From HGM04593 sp045654885 (GTDB taxonomy: Bacteria > Bacteroidota > Bacteroidia > Bacteroidales > Bacteroidaceae), in contig JAZOOF010000037.1 in the NCBI GenBank assembly GCA_045654885.1, positions 1 through 32,989 on the forward strand: a stretch of 32,989 bases of DNA. The letters run 5' to 3'. Of this stretch, positions 13,735-21,788 are shown piece by piece (within the stretch, counting starts at the first letter, position 1; each line of letters starts with the position of its first letter). The position numbers and the translations under genes are program-made. Under the pieces are notes generated by a model, which was given only the letters and a program-made list of their open reading frames with translations, had not been told where the DNA came from and did not search any database.

Positions 13735-15711
13735 TTACTTGCTGTAGTTTGTTACCTTGAGGTTTGTAACCTTGCTGCCAAAGTTACCTGTCTTCTCAAG
13801 CGGGAACACGAGTGTGCGAACGTAGAACATCTTGTCCTTGCCCTCGTTGTGGTAGATTGTCTGCTTGTCGAGTGTCTCAATGAGCTTGCCGTTTACGTAG
13901 AGCTTTGTCTCGCTCTCGTTACCGCAGATTGTTACCTGTGCCTTCTCGCCGGGGTAGAAGCAGAAGTTGAAGGTGTTGAGGTAGCCGTCGCGTGAGAAAC
14001 CGAGCTTGCCCTGTGCAGGGTCGGCAAGGTAGAACACTGCGTCGCTTGACTCAAACAATACAGTTCCGTTCTGCTCCTTCTTGTACTCGATGTCGAACGA
14101 TACGCTGTAGTCGAAACCAATCTCCTTAACACCTGTCTTTGCAGCAAGGTTTGTGTTTGCCGCTACATTTGCAGCCTCCAGGATTGTACGCTTCTCGCCG
14201 CTGAAACGGCCTGCGATGTTCACACCGGGGGCATCGCTGAGTGCAAGACGTGCCTGGTTGAACTCAGCAAAAGGAACTGTTGGCTTTGCACCTGTCCACA
14301 TCTTCACTGCCATTGTCTGCATTGCAGGGAACACACGGTAGTGAATGTCCTTGCAGCTGATACCGTTGCCGGCGTGGTCGTTCCAAACAGCGAATGAACC
14401 GCCCTTGATTTGTGGGTGCTTCTCTTCGAATGTCTGGTTACCGATGATGGCAGGTGTCCAGGTGTCATAGAGGTAGTTGCAGTTGAGGTAGTCATAGTAG
14501 TAGCCTGCAGCTGGTACAATGTATGTGTAGCCGTCGGGGATGCTCACTACATCGTAACCGAGCTTAATCATCTCTGTAGGGTCGGCATAACCGTTGTACC
14601 ACTCGTACATGAGTACGTTGTCAACCTTTACAGGGGTGTTGCCCTTTGCGTGTGTGAGTGCGCCCCAAACACAAGCCTGCTTGCCATACTTCTCGGCCTC
14701 GCGGATGCAGTGGTCGGTGAAGTAACGGAACTTTTCAACAACAGCTGTGTCGCGGTTAGAGTACTCGTCGGTACCAACGTGGAAACGTGGTCCACGGAAA
14801 ACAGGCTCCTCGCCGCCAAGGTACTCCATGAAGAGTGAATCGACGAATGTATATGTTGCAGGGTTGAAGAGGTCGAGGTGGTCGAGACCATACTCCTTGC
14901 TGCCGAGCTCGGGGCGGTAGTGTACGAATGCCAATGAGTGGGCAGGAACGTCAAACTCTGGGATAATCTCTACACCCACACGCTCTGCGTGCTTCTGCAA
15001 CTCGATGAACTCCTCCTTTGTATAATAGCCGTCGCGTGATGCAAGGCCGGGGAAGAAGTCGCTCTCCAAGCGGAAACCCGATGGTGTCTTTGACCAGTCG
15101 TGGTTAAAGAACTGCTTGAAGGCGTTGTCGTTGAGGTGAATGTGGAAAGTATTCATCTTGTAGTATGCCATGAAGTCTACATACTCGTGCAGGAAGCTGA
15201 TGGGGATGAACTTGCGGCCGCAGTCGAGCATGAAGCTGCGCATCTCGTAGTCGGGGTAGTCAACGATGGTACCCTTGGGGAGCTTGCCACCGTTCTGCTC
15301 GGCAATCTGCATCAGTGTACGTGTTGCCCAAATTGCACCGCGCTCTGTTGTCGCTTCAATCTTCACATTGTTGCCGATGGTAATCTTGTAACCCTCGTTG
15401 CCAAGTTTCTTGTTGTTCTTGAGTGAAATGAGGATGTCGCCTTTGCCGGCCTTGCCTTCTACAAACTTCAACGAGGTTCCGGTCATTTTTCTGTAGTCGA
15501 AGACAAACTGATTGGCTACATTGGCTACAGCGGGCTGTGACTTGCTGTACACAACCTTTGTTGCTTCGGTGATTTCAAACTCGCCGGTTGCGCCAACCCA
15601 CTCACGCAGTTCGGGGATGACGAATGGCTTTACATTCTTGTTCTGTGCATTGAGCTGCAGTGTAAAGCAGAGCATCAATGCGGTGAGCAAAAGTGAAAAA
15701 AGATTTTTCAT
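13735..15711 (-). CDS. Secreted GH20 beta-N-acetylhexosaminidase
   Basis: The protein has 658 aa from ATG 15711-15709 (a more distant ATG gives an implausible leader). Signal peptide MKNLFSLLLTALMLCFTLQLNAQ. Residues 30-150 are the GH20b-type N-terminal domain, including TTERGAIWATRTLMQI. Residues 155-490 are the catalytic barrel: DYPDYEMRSFMLDCGRKF, MNTFHIHLNDN, IPEFDVPAHSLAF, and the catalytic Asp-Glu pair D315-E316 in HVGTDEYS. The glycosidase uses substrate-assisted catalysis to remove terminal GlcNAc/GalNAc. The C-terminal 160 residues look like a concanavalin/LamG-type sandwich (SSDAVFYLADPAQGKLGFSRDGYLNTFNF, KLYVNGKLIETL). Likely use is breakdown of host mucin or N-glycans. It is a single-gene unit, not next to SusC/D genes. 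Confidence 0.93.
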   Translation of the reverse strand: MKNLFSLLLTALMLCFTLQLNAQNKNVKPFVIPELREWVGATGEFEITEATKVVYSKSQPAVANVANQFVFDYRKMTGTSLKFVEGKAGKGDILISLKNNKKLGNEGYKITIGNNVKIEATTERGAIWATRTLMQIAEQNGGKLPKGTIVDYPDYEMRSFMLDCGRKFIPISFLHEYVDFMAYYKMNTFHIHLNDNAFKQFFNHDWSKTPSGFRLESDFFPGLASRDGYYTKEEFIELQKHAERVGVEIIPEFDVPAHSLAFVHYRPELGSKEYGLDHLDLFNPATYTFVDSLFMEYLGGEEPVFRGPRFHVGTDEYSNRDTAVVEKFRYFTDHCIREAEKYGKQACVWGALTHAKGNTPVKVDNVLMYEWYNGYADPTEMIKLGYDVVSIPDGYTYIVPAAGYYYDYLNCNYLYDTWTPAIIGNQTFEEKHPQIKGGSFAVWNDHAGNGISCKDIHYRVFPAMQTMAVKMWTGAKPTVPFAEFNQARLALSDAPGVNIAGRFSGEKRTILEAANVAANTNLAAKTGVKEIGFDYSVSFDIEYKKEQNGTVLFESSDAVFYLADPAQGKLGFSRDGYLNTFNFCFYPGEKAQVTICGNESETKLYVNGKLIETLDKQTIYHNEGKDKMFYVRTLVFPLEKTGNFGSKVTNLKVTNYSK

Positions 15712-15765
15712 ATTAAAGTTATTATAGATTAAGAAAATTTGCGGAAATAAACTCACAATTTCTAG

Positions 15766-15773
15766 CAAAGATA
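15766..15773 (-). promoter_or_regulatory. -7 element of the GH20 gene
   Basis: TATCTTTG on the minus strand matches TAnnTTTG, 54 bases before the start codon. The -33 region has no TTTG at 19 bases, so it may be activator dependent. Confidence 0.5.
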
Positions 15774-15911
15774 GTGAATATTTCCCAATGTATGGTAAAA
15801 AAGTGTGTTATAAAATACGGGTATCTGCAGGGATTTGCACTTTTGGCGTGTGTTTGTGTAGATTTTGCGTAAAATGTGACTGTTTTTTATAATTATTTGT
15901 CAAAAATGTAG

Positions 15912-15964
15912 TACCTTTGCAACTTCGTTGCGAAAATGGGCTGTGCTCGTGGTAAAACATTAGA
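15912..15964 (+). repeat. Tandem promoter/hairpin/leader-ORF unit, copy 1
   Basis: The unit consists of TACCTTTG (-7 type, 15912-15919), a GCAAC-TTC-GTTGC hairpin, GCGAAA, and a short ORF. From CTTTGCAA onward 50 bases match copy 2 at an offset of 81 bases with 7 differences, five of them inside the hairpin. Confidence 0.75.
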
Positions 15965-15968
15965 GTAA
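15936..15968 (+). CDS. Possible leader peptide MGCARGKTLE
   Basis: A 10-codon ORF (ATG to TAA) directly after the putative transcript start hairpin. The first nine residues are the same as in the second copy at 16017, and the two nucleotide differences in those nine codons (TGT/TGC, ACA/ACG) are both synonymous. Translation is plausible but unproven; recent duplication alone could explain the match. Confidence 0.4.
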   Translation: MGCARGKTLE

Positions 15969-15994
15969 ACTCTATGTTTAACTCGCTTGCACCA

Positions 15995-16045
15995 TCTTTG
16001 CAATCCTTTTGCGAAAATGGGCTGCGCTCGTGGTAAAACGTTAGA
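15995..16045 (+). repeat. Tandem promoter/hairpin/leader-ORF unit, copy 2
   Basis: The second copy of the unit has a weaker -7 match (CATCTTTG), a GCAA-TCCTT-TTGC hairpin in place of GCAAC-TTC-GTTGC (pairing kept, loop changed), GCGAAA, and a second ORF. It lies directly upstream of the acyloxyacyl hydrolase gene. The rest of the 385-base gap 15712-16096 holds the GH20 leader and AT-rich sequence. Confidence 0.75.
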
Positions 16046-16061
16046 TGCAACCCGGTTGTGA
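16017..16061 (+). CDS. Possible leader peptide MGCARGKTLDATRL
   Basis: A 14-codon ORF ending in TGA, 35 bases before the ATG of the acyloxyacyl hydrolase gene. It shares MGCARGKTL with the first copy. If translated it could couple ribosome movement to expression of the gene downstream. Confidence 0.4.
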   Translation: MGCARGKTLDATRL

Positions 16062-16096
16062 AAACTAAGGAAAAATCATATCAATCACAAATACAA

Positions 16097-17413
16097 ATGA
16101 AACGTTTTTTATTTTTGGCACTGAGTGCAGTGCTGTTCTCAAATGTTGCTTTTGCGCAGCATTACAAAACCGGTAACGACAGGTTCTCGCTCAAGGTACA
16201 GCCTTTTGTGGGAGGTTATCTTTCTCCAAACGGAAATTTGGAGACAATCAATCCATCGGCTCCTGCCGGTGTGAACTTCGGTTTTGAATTTCCATCCAAT
16301 CAGCAGCGCCCTTGGCAGCAATATTTGAACAACTCTACACTTGGTGTGGGTGCATCATATATTGACTTGGGTGATAAGGTGATGGGCAAGACTGTCTCTG
16401 TCTATCCTTATATTATGATTAATTGCGTACGTACAAAGCATTTTGAGCTTGGTATAAAGTTGGCTTCAGGTCTTGCATACTGTTCCGAGACCTATTGGAC
16501 AAATGAACGTGAAGGGGAAAATCCTGAATATACAGACAAACCAAATGTTAGCAATAGAGACAATCCAAAGGCACACTACACCTTCGGCTCTCACCTCAAC
16601 GCCTATCTGTGCGGTGGCGTGAACCTTAATTTCCCGCTTACACGCAACCTGGCGCTCAATGGTGAAATTGGTTTCTTTCACATGAGCAACGGCCGTATAA
16701 TGGAGCCTAATATGGGCGCGAATGTGCTCTATGGCGGTGTCGGTTTGATTGCTACCATCAACCCCGAGGAAGAGGAGAAGGAACCAATACATTTCCCCGA
16801 CCTGCCATATCGTTGGAGCCTGAATGTTACTATTGCTGCCGGTTCACAGTCGGCCGACCTCACCGATGGACGTAACTTCCTCATCAATACATTCCACGTT
16901 GGTGCTGTATACAATGTTTGCAACTGGTATGGTATCGGTCTTGGTGCCGATGTGTTCTTCAATGATGCTATCGGCAAAGAGACAAACCGCGGTCTTTTCC
17001 GCACAGATGTCGAGTACAAGCAGTCGGACAAGATTCGTGCCGGTGTCAGTATCAACAATGAGTTGCAGTTCGGCCGTGTTACAGCAATGGTTGACTGGGG
17101 TGTATATCTCTACAACCCTGCGCGCAATTTCTACAATCACGATCACCCGATATACGGTCGCGGCAAGCGCCCATTGTTCTACAAGATGCACTCGGCGGGT
17201 TCCGATGAGGCTTGGCACTATATCCGCTTTGGTGTGAAGTGCCGCGTATGGGACAATATCTATGTACAGGCATTGGCTAAGACACACATGCACATTGCCG
17301 AGCAGATTGAGTTCGGTGTTGGTTACAACATTCCTTTCGTGAGCAAAAGCAAGCGCCGCGACAGCAAGGATATTGTTTTCCATAACCGCGAGGGCTGGTG
17401 GAATAACTATTGA
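16097..17413 (+). CDS. Acyloxyacyl hydrolase / PagL-like lipid A deacylase, tandem-barrel form
   Basis: The protein has 438 aa from ATG 16097, chosen over an ATG 13 codons upstream because MKRFLFLALSAVLFSNVAFAQ is a complete signal peptide. The first half is an eight-strand barrel with GEIGFFHMSNGRIMEPNMGAN at about 189-209: His195 and Ser197 match the His-x-Ser catalytic pair of PagL, the outer-membrane lipid A 3-O-deacylase. After an acidic linker (NPEEEEKEP, near 222) a second barrel-like half follows. It ends in KTHMHIAEQIEFGVGYNIPF, which aligns with the PagL motif but has His where the catalytic Ser should be. Expected location is the outer membrane, with lipid A as substrate; activity of the first half is inferred. 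Preceded by the tandem leader units. Confidence 0.8.
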   Translation: MKRFLFLALSAVLFSNVAFAQHYKTGNDRFSLKVQPFVGGYLSPNGNLETINPSAPAGVNFGFEFPSNQQRPWQQYLNNSTLGVGASYIDLGDKVMGKTVSVYPYIMINCVRTKHFELGIKLASGLAYCSETYWTNEREGENPEYTDKPNVSNRDNPKAHYTFGSHLNAYLCGGVNLNFPLTRNLALNGEIGFFHMSNGRIMEPNMGANVLYGGVGLIATINPEEEEKEPIHFPDLPYRWSLNVTIAAGSQSADLTDGRNFLINTFHVGAVYNVCNWYGIGLGADVFFNDAIGKETNRGLFRTDVEYKQSDKIRAGVSINNELQFGRVTAMVDWGVYLYNPARNFYNHDHPIYGRGKRPLFYKMHSAGSDEAWHYIRFGVKCRVWDNIYVQALAKTHMHIAEQIEFGVGYNIPFVSKSKRRDSKDIVFHNREGWWNNY

Positions 17414-17431
17414 TAATGGCCTTTTTGAAAT

Positions 17432-17479
17432 AAACAGAACCGGCTTGACGTCCGCAAACGTCAAACCGGTTCTGTTTTT
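17432..17479 (+). terminator. Terminator after the acyloxyacyl hydrolase gene
   Basis: A long stem: 17432-17443 pairs with 1766-17477's counterpart 17466-17477, 17445-17451 pairs with 17458-17464, with one C-A mismatch and a 6-base loop, followed by T residues. The reverse strand also reads into A/T, so it may serve the minus-strand methyltransferase gene ending at 17503. Confidence 0.9.
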
Positions 17480-17502
17480 GTTAATTAGTATAAGTTACTG
17501 CA

Positions 17503-18309
17503 TCATCTGTTCCTGTCTCTCAATTCCCAGAATGCTACGGCTGCAGCAGCGGCTACATTAAGTGAGTCGACATTGTGTGACATCGGTATGCGCACCACAT
17601 GTGTGGCCTTTGCGATCGTTTCGGCGGGGAGGCCGTCGCCCTCGGTGCCCATGATAATTGCCAGTTTGGGCAGGGTGGTGAGTGAGGTGTGGTCAATGGG
17701 GATGGAGTCATCGGTCAGCGCCATTGCCGCAGTGTCAAAACCAAGCGAGTGCAGTTGCTCTATGCCGCCGTCGAGCCAGCTCCAGGGTACAAGGAACACA
17801 CTGCCCATTGACACGCGCACGGCGCGGCGGTTGAGCGGGTCGCACGAGTTGCGGGTGAGCAACACGGCGTCTATGCCAAGAGCAGCGGCCGAGCGGAATA
17901 TGGCACCGATGTTTGTGGTGTCTACGACTCCGTCAATGACAACAATGCGGCTTGCACCCTGGCAAATATCCTCGACCGGCGGTTCTATTGGGCGGCGCAT
18001 GGCGCAGAGCACACCGCGTGTCAGTGTGTAGCCGGTGAGCTGTGCAAGCAGGTCGCGGCTGCCGGTGTAGACGGGGATATCGCCGCAGCGTGCAATTATG
18101 TCGGCTGCATCGCCGGTTATATGCTTCTGTTCGCACATCAATGCAAGTGGTGTGTAGCCGCTGTTCAAGGCAACGTTGATGACCTTGGGGCTCTCGGCAA
18201 TGAAAATGCCTTTGCCGGGTTCGTACTCGCGGCGCAACTGTGCCTCGGTAAGTGTGCCGAAGAGTTCGCAACCGGGATGGTCGAGGGTTGTTATTTCTAT
18301 TATGGGCAT
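17503..18309 (-). CDS. SPOUT (TrmH/SpoU) family RNA 2'-O-methyltransferase
   Basis: The protein has 268 aa from ATG 18309-18307 (an upstream ATG adds a charged leader not seen in the family). The N-terminal 110 residues form the substrate-binding domain (IFIAESPKVINVAL, TRGVLCAMRRP). The three SPOUT motifs follow: motif 1 VVDTTNIGAIFRSAAALGI (128-146, Asn133 and Arg139), motif 2 IIMGTEGDGLP (218-228), motif 3 IPMSHNVDSLNVAAAAAVA (241-259). It uses S-adenosylmethionine in a knotted dimer to methylate ribose in rRNA or tRNA; the exact nucleotide cannot be told from sequence. It has a perfect promoter of its own and is divergent from the glutaminase gene. Confidence 0.9.
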   Translation of the reverse strand: MPIIEITTLDHPGCELFGTLTEAQLRREYEPGKGIFIAESPKVINVALNSGYTPLALMCEQKHITGDAADIIARCGDIPVYTGSRDLLAQLTGYTLTRGVLCAMRRPIEPPVEDICQGASRIVVIDGVVDTTNIGAIFRSAAALGIDAVLLTRNSCDPLNRRAVRVSMGSVFLVPWSWLDGGIEQLHSLGFDTAAMALTDDSIPIDHTSLTTLPKLAIIMGTEGDGLPAETIAKATHVVRIPMSHNVDSLNVAAAAAVAFWELRDRNR

Positions 18310-18330
18310 GGATTTTCGCTTTTCTTTCTG

Positions 18331-18361
18331 CAAAATTATCACTCTGTTGCAAGCAGGCAAA
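18331..18361 (-). promoter_or_regulatory. Promoter of the SPOUT methyltransferase gene
   Basis: On the minus strand TTTG (18361-18358), 19 bases, TAATTTTG (18338-18331): exact Bacteroidota promoter pattern, about 15 bases of leader before the ATG at 18309. Confidence 0.8.
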
Positions 18362-18471
18362 TTTTATGTTCCATTATTTTTGTTAAAAATAATATTTTTA
18401 AATTATCTTCGCGTTGTAATATTCATATTGCAGTTGTTGTGCCTTGCATGCAGCTGTATAAAACGTGTATA

Positions 18472-19386
18472 ATGGATTACCGTAAACTGCTTATAGATAT
18501 ATACTACCGGGTGCTGCCGCTTGCCGGTGAGGGCAAGGTTGCCGATTACATTCCGGCGCTGGCAAAGGTGTCGCCGGAGCACTTCGGTATGTGTCTGAGC
18601 GATGTCGATGGCGAGGTGTATGCGATAAAGGATGCCGATGTGCGTTTCTCCATACAGAGTATCTCTAAGGTTTTTGCTTTGGCAATGTGCCTGGCAGTGA
18701 AGGGTGAGGCACTGTGGAAAAGGGTCGGCAAGGAGCCTTCGGGCACTGCGTTCAACTCGTTGGTGCAGCTTGAGGTGGAGCATGGTATTCCGCGCAATCC
18801 GTTTATAAATGCCGGTGCATTGGTGCTTGCCGATGTGCTGCTCACGTCGTTCGAGAACCCCGAGGAGGAGTATCTTGCTTTTGTGCGTGAACTGTGTGGC
18901 AGCGAAACGGTGGATTACAATGACGAGGTGGCGCAGTCGGAGCGCGAGACGGGATACCTGAACGCGGCGATTGCAAATTTGCTTAAGTATCATGGGAACA
19001 TTGAGTGCGATGTGGAGCGCGTGCTGCGCTTCTACTTCCGCATGTGCTCGGTGGAGATGAGTTGCAGGGAGTTGTCGAAGGCTTTCCTTGCGTTTGCCGA
19101 CCATGGCGGGGAGTTCCGTCATGCGGGGATTGAGTTGACACGTTCGCAGATAAAGCGTATGAATGCCATTATGCAGACTTGCGGTTTCTATGACGAGGCG
19201 GGTGAGTTTTCATATCTCGTTGGGCTGCCCGGGAAGAGTGGTGTGGGCGGTGGCATTGCGGCCATATATCCGCGCAAGTATGCGGTGGCTGTGTGGAGTC
19301 CGCGCCTCAACAGCAAAGGAAACTCGGTTATGGGAATGAAGGCGCTTGAGATTTTGACTACCGAAACAAGCGAGTCGATATTCTGA
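18472..19386 (+). CDS. glsA: Glutaminase
   Basis: The protein has 304 aa from ATG 18472; the open frame extends far upstream through the divergent gene, but MDYRKLLIDIYYRVLPLAGEGKVADYIPAL is the normal family start. The serine-dependent glutaminase fold is shown by FSIQSISKVFALA (Ser63 and Lys66 as the S-x-x-K pair), EPSGTAFNSLVQLE, GIPRNPFINAGAL, QSERETGYLNAAIA (containing the conserved Glu and Asn) and PGKSGVGGGI near the C-terminus. It has no signal peptide and so acts in the cytoplasm, converting glutamine to glutamate and ammonia. It is followed after 82 bases, with a weak terminator-like hairpin, by the asparaginase operon. A glutaminase in the same cluster as asparaginase and Dcu points to amide amino acid use for nitrogen and fumarate supply. 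Confidence 0.95.
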   Translation: MDYRKLLIDIYYRVLPLAGEGKVADYIPALAKVSPEHFGMCLSDVDGEVYAIKDADVRFSIQSISKVFALAMCLAVKGEALWKRVGKEPSGTAFNSLVQLEVEHGIPRNPFINAGALVLADVLLTSFENPEEEYLAFVRELCGSETVDYNDEVAQSERETGYLNAAIANLLKYHGNIECDVERVLRFYFRMCSVEMSCRELSKAFLAFADHGGEFRHAGIELTRSQIKRMNAIMQTCGFYDEAGEFSYLVGLPGKSGVGGGIAAIYPRKYAVAVWSPRLNSKGNSVMGMKALEILTTETSESIF

Positions 19387-19410
19387 CGTGTGAAAAAGTG
19401 TTGGCGTTTC

Positions 19411-19437
19411 AACCTTTTTCGCTGCTGAAGGTTTTTT
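19411..19437 (+). terminator. Possible terminator between glutaminase and asparaginase genes
   Basis: AACCTT (19411-19416) pairs with AAGGTT (19428-19433) and is followed by TTTT. The stem is only 6 bp, so partial read-through into the asparaginase gene is likely. Confidence 0.5.
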
Positions 19438-19468
19438 ATTTAGAGTATTAACATTTAAATTCTATATT

Positions 19469-20581
19469 ATGACAATGTTCAAACGTTTTGTAACAGTTGT
19501 TGCTGCCTTGCTTATGGTGGCGACAGTGGGTTTTGCACAGGCCAAGGAGTTGCCTAAGGTTTATATTCTTGCAACAGGCGGTACAATCGCCGGTTCGGGC
19601 AGTTCGGCAACCAATTCAAATTACACAGCCGGACAGGTTGCTATCGGTACACTCATCGATGCTGTGCCTGCAATGAAGGATGTTGCCGACATTGAGGGAG
19701 AACAGGTGGTGAACATAGGTTCACAGGATATGAGCAACGCAGTGTGGCTTAAACTTGCAGACAGGGTTAACGAACTGTTGCAGCGTCGCGACGTGGATGC
19801 TGTTGTAATCACTCACGGAACCGATACCATGGAGGAGACAGCATTCTTCCTCAGCCTTACAGTGAAGAGCGACAAGCCTGTTGTGCTTGTGGGTGCAATG
19901 CGTCCATCGACAGCCATCAGCGCCGATGGCCCTGCAAACCTCTATAATGCTGTTGTAGTGGCAGCTTCGGCGGCTTCGAAGGACCGTGGCGTGCTTGTGT
20001 GCATGAACGGCAAGGTTTATGGTGCGGCCGATGTTACAAAGACAAATACCACAAGTGTTGAGACATTCCAGGCTCCCAATGCCGGTGCCGAGGGTTATGT
20101 GAACAACGGCGAGGTGTTCTACTACAGACCTGTTGCGGCCAATGGCGGCAAGAAGATGCATTATGTTCACAAGGGTGCCGTTTATGCCGAGACACGTGAC
20201 CTGCACTTTGATGTGTCAAAGGTGAAGGAACTTCCGAAGGTGGGTATTGCCTATGGTTATGCGGACGTTGACCGCGTGGCGGTAGATGCCATGATTAAGA
20301 ATGGCTACAAAGGTATAGTATATGCCGGTGTGGGTAATGGTAACATACACAAAAATGTGTTCCCTGCGCTTGAGGAGGCCCGCAAGGATGGTATCATTGT
20401 GGTACGTTCATCACGTGTGCCTACAGGTGCTACAACACTCGATGCCGAGGTTGACGATGCAAAGTATGGCTTTGTGGCATCGTGGGATTTGAACCCACAG
20501 AAAGCGCGTATCCTGCTTATGCTTGCTCTTACTAAGACCCACGACTGGAAACAGATTCAGGAATATTTCAATAACTTCTAA
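19469..20581 (+). CDS. ansB: Periplasmic type II L-asparaginase
   Basis: The protein has 370 aa with a signal peptide (MFKRFVTVVAALLMVATVGFAQ); a second ATG two codons in may be the actual start. The mature enzyme begins with LPKVYILATGGTIAGSG, where Thr39 is the nucleophile of the first active-site signature. The second signature is VITHGTDTMEETAFFL with the Thr-Asp pair, and GAMRPSTAISADGPANLYNAV carries the following substrate loop. Type II enzymes are tetramers that hydrolyse asparagine to aspartate and ammonia in the periplasm. The porin gene starts 15 bases downstream and a Dcu carrier follows 13 bases after that, so the three form a tight operon for asparagine entry, deamidation and aspartate uptake. 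Confidence 0.95.
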   Translation: MTMFKRFVTVVAALLMVATVGFAQAKELPKVYILATGGTIAGSGSSATNSNYTAGQVAIGTLIDAVPAMKDVADIEGEQVVNIGSQDMSNAVWLKLADRVNELLQRRDVDAVVITHGTDTMEETAFFLSLTVKSDKPVVLVGAMRPSTAISADGPANLYNAVVVAASAASKDRGVLVCMNGKVYGAADVTKTNTTSVETFQAPNAGAEGYVNNGEVFYYRPVAANGGKKMHYVHKGAVYAETRDLHFDVSKVKELPKVGIAYGYADVDRVAVDAMIKNGYKGIVYAGVGNGNIHKNVFPALEEARKDGIIVVRSSRVPTGATTLDAEVDDAKYGFVASWDLNPQKARILLMLALTKTHDWKQIQEYFNNF

Positions 20582-20596
20582 AAAAAACATTCTGTT

Positions 20597-21775
20597 ATGA
20601 AAATGAGAAACACTCTGTTTGCTATGTTTGCGTTAGTGGCAGGCATGGCTTCGGCGCAAGTGGCAACAGAAAGCGCAGGGGAGAATGAGAAGACTCTGTT
20701 CGAGCGCATTGCAAAGATTGAGAAGAAAAGTGACAAGTTCAACCTCTTTTTCAATATGCACTATGGCTTTGATGCCAACTTCAATGCAGGCGATTTTGAG
20801 CAGGGCGCTTTCAACATGCGTCAGTTCCGCATTGAGGCAAAGGGTAGGGTTACCGACTGGCTTTCATATCGCTGGCGTCAGCGCCTGAACAGGGACAATG
20901 CCGGTGGTGGTATGATTGACAACTTGCCTAACTCTATTGATATCGCTTCACTCACTTTTGCGGTGACCGATAAGTTCAGTATCAGCGCGGGAAAGCAGTG
21001 TGCTGCTTATGGCGGTATAGAGTATGACCTGAACCCTATTGAGATTTACCAATACAGTGAGATTATAAACAACATGAGCAACTTCATGAGTGGTGTAATG
21101 TTTACATACGATTTCACTCCGAACCAGCAGTTGGCTTTTCAGGTGCTCGACAGCCGTAATAATTCAATAGAGGATACATACGGAGAAAATCTTGCCGCAA
21201 ACAAGTTGCCGCTTGTTTACACCCTCAACTGGAATGCGAATATGTTCGGCGGTGCTTGGCAGACAAGATGGTCGGCATCGGTGATGGATGAGGTGAAGGA
21301 GAAGTATATGTATTACGTGGCTTTGGGTAACCAGTTCAACTTCTCGCCAAAGTGCAACATGTTTGTAGACTTCATGAGTTCGTACGAGGAGCTTGACCGC
21401 AAGGGTATAATGACAAATATGTTGGGCGGAAAGAAGAACTTCAACGGCCACAATATGTACAATACTTTGTATAATTCGTTGGTGGCAAAGGTTAACTGGC
21501 GTTTCTGTCCAAAGTGGAACTTCTTTGTGAAGGGTATGCTTGAGAGCGCTGCCATATATGGTGGCGAGGACGGTTATGCCGACGGCAACTACCGTACATC
21601 ATTGGGGTATCTCACCGGTGTGGAGTACTACCCTATGGAGTCGAATCTGCACCTGTTCCTCACTTTTGTGGGACAGACCCATATGTTTACCGAAAGGGCA
21701 AAGGCACTTGGACAGAACGATTACTCTACACAGAGAGTGTCGCTTGGTTTTATCTACCAGTTGCCTGCATTCTAA
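20597..21775 (+). CDS. Outer-membrane porin (phosphate-selective porin O/P-like) of the asparaginase operon
   Basis: A 392-aa protein with a signal peptide (MKMRNTLFAMFALVAGMASAQ). A short coiled stretch (ENEKTLFERIAKIEKKSDKFN, about 28-48) precedes the barrel, as in OprO/OprP-like porins. Amphipathic strands such as FNMRQFRIEAKGRVTDWLSYRWRQRL and KFSISAGKQCAAYGGIEYDLNP follow, ending in STQRVSLGFIYQLPAF with a terminal Phe for BAM recognition. Its position between asparaginase and Dcu, with very short gaps, suggests that it admits asparagine or dicarboxylates through the outer membrane. The substrate is inferred from context only. Confidence 0.85.
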   Translation: MKMRNTLFAMFALVAGMASAQVATESAGENEKTLFERIAKIEKKSDKFNLFFNMHYGFDANFNAGDFEQGAFNMRQFRIEAKGRVTDWLSYRWRQRLNRDNAGGGMIDNLPNSIDIASLTFAVTDKFSISAGKQCAAYGGIEYDLNPIEIYQYSEIINNMSNFMSGVMFTYDFTPNQQLAFQVLDSRNNSIEDTYGENLAANKLPLVYTLNWNANMFGGAWQTRWSASVMDEVKEKYMYYVALGNQFNFSPKCNMFVDFMSSYEELDRKGIMTNMLGGKKNFNGHNMYNTLYNSLVAKVNWRFCPKWNFFVKGMLESAAIYGGEDGYADGNYRTSLGYLTGVEYYPMESNLHLFLTFVGQTHMFTERAKALGQNDYSTQRVSLGFIYQLPAF

Positions 21776-21788
21776 ATAGTTAGCTGAT

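Noticed and set aside
15808..16050. An 80-aa minus-strand frame with an internal repeat (FYHERSPFSQ / FYHEHSPFSQ)
   Set aside because: The repetition is the antisense of the tandem leader units; the plus-strand reading has promoters, synonymous differences and hairpins, the minus-strand reading has none of these.
18121..18471. N-terminal extension of glutaminase from an upstream ATG
   Set aside because: The extension overlaps the divergent methyltransferase gene and its promoter, is not homologous to the family, and the ATG at 18472 gives the standard N-terminus.
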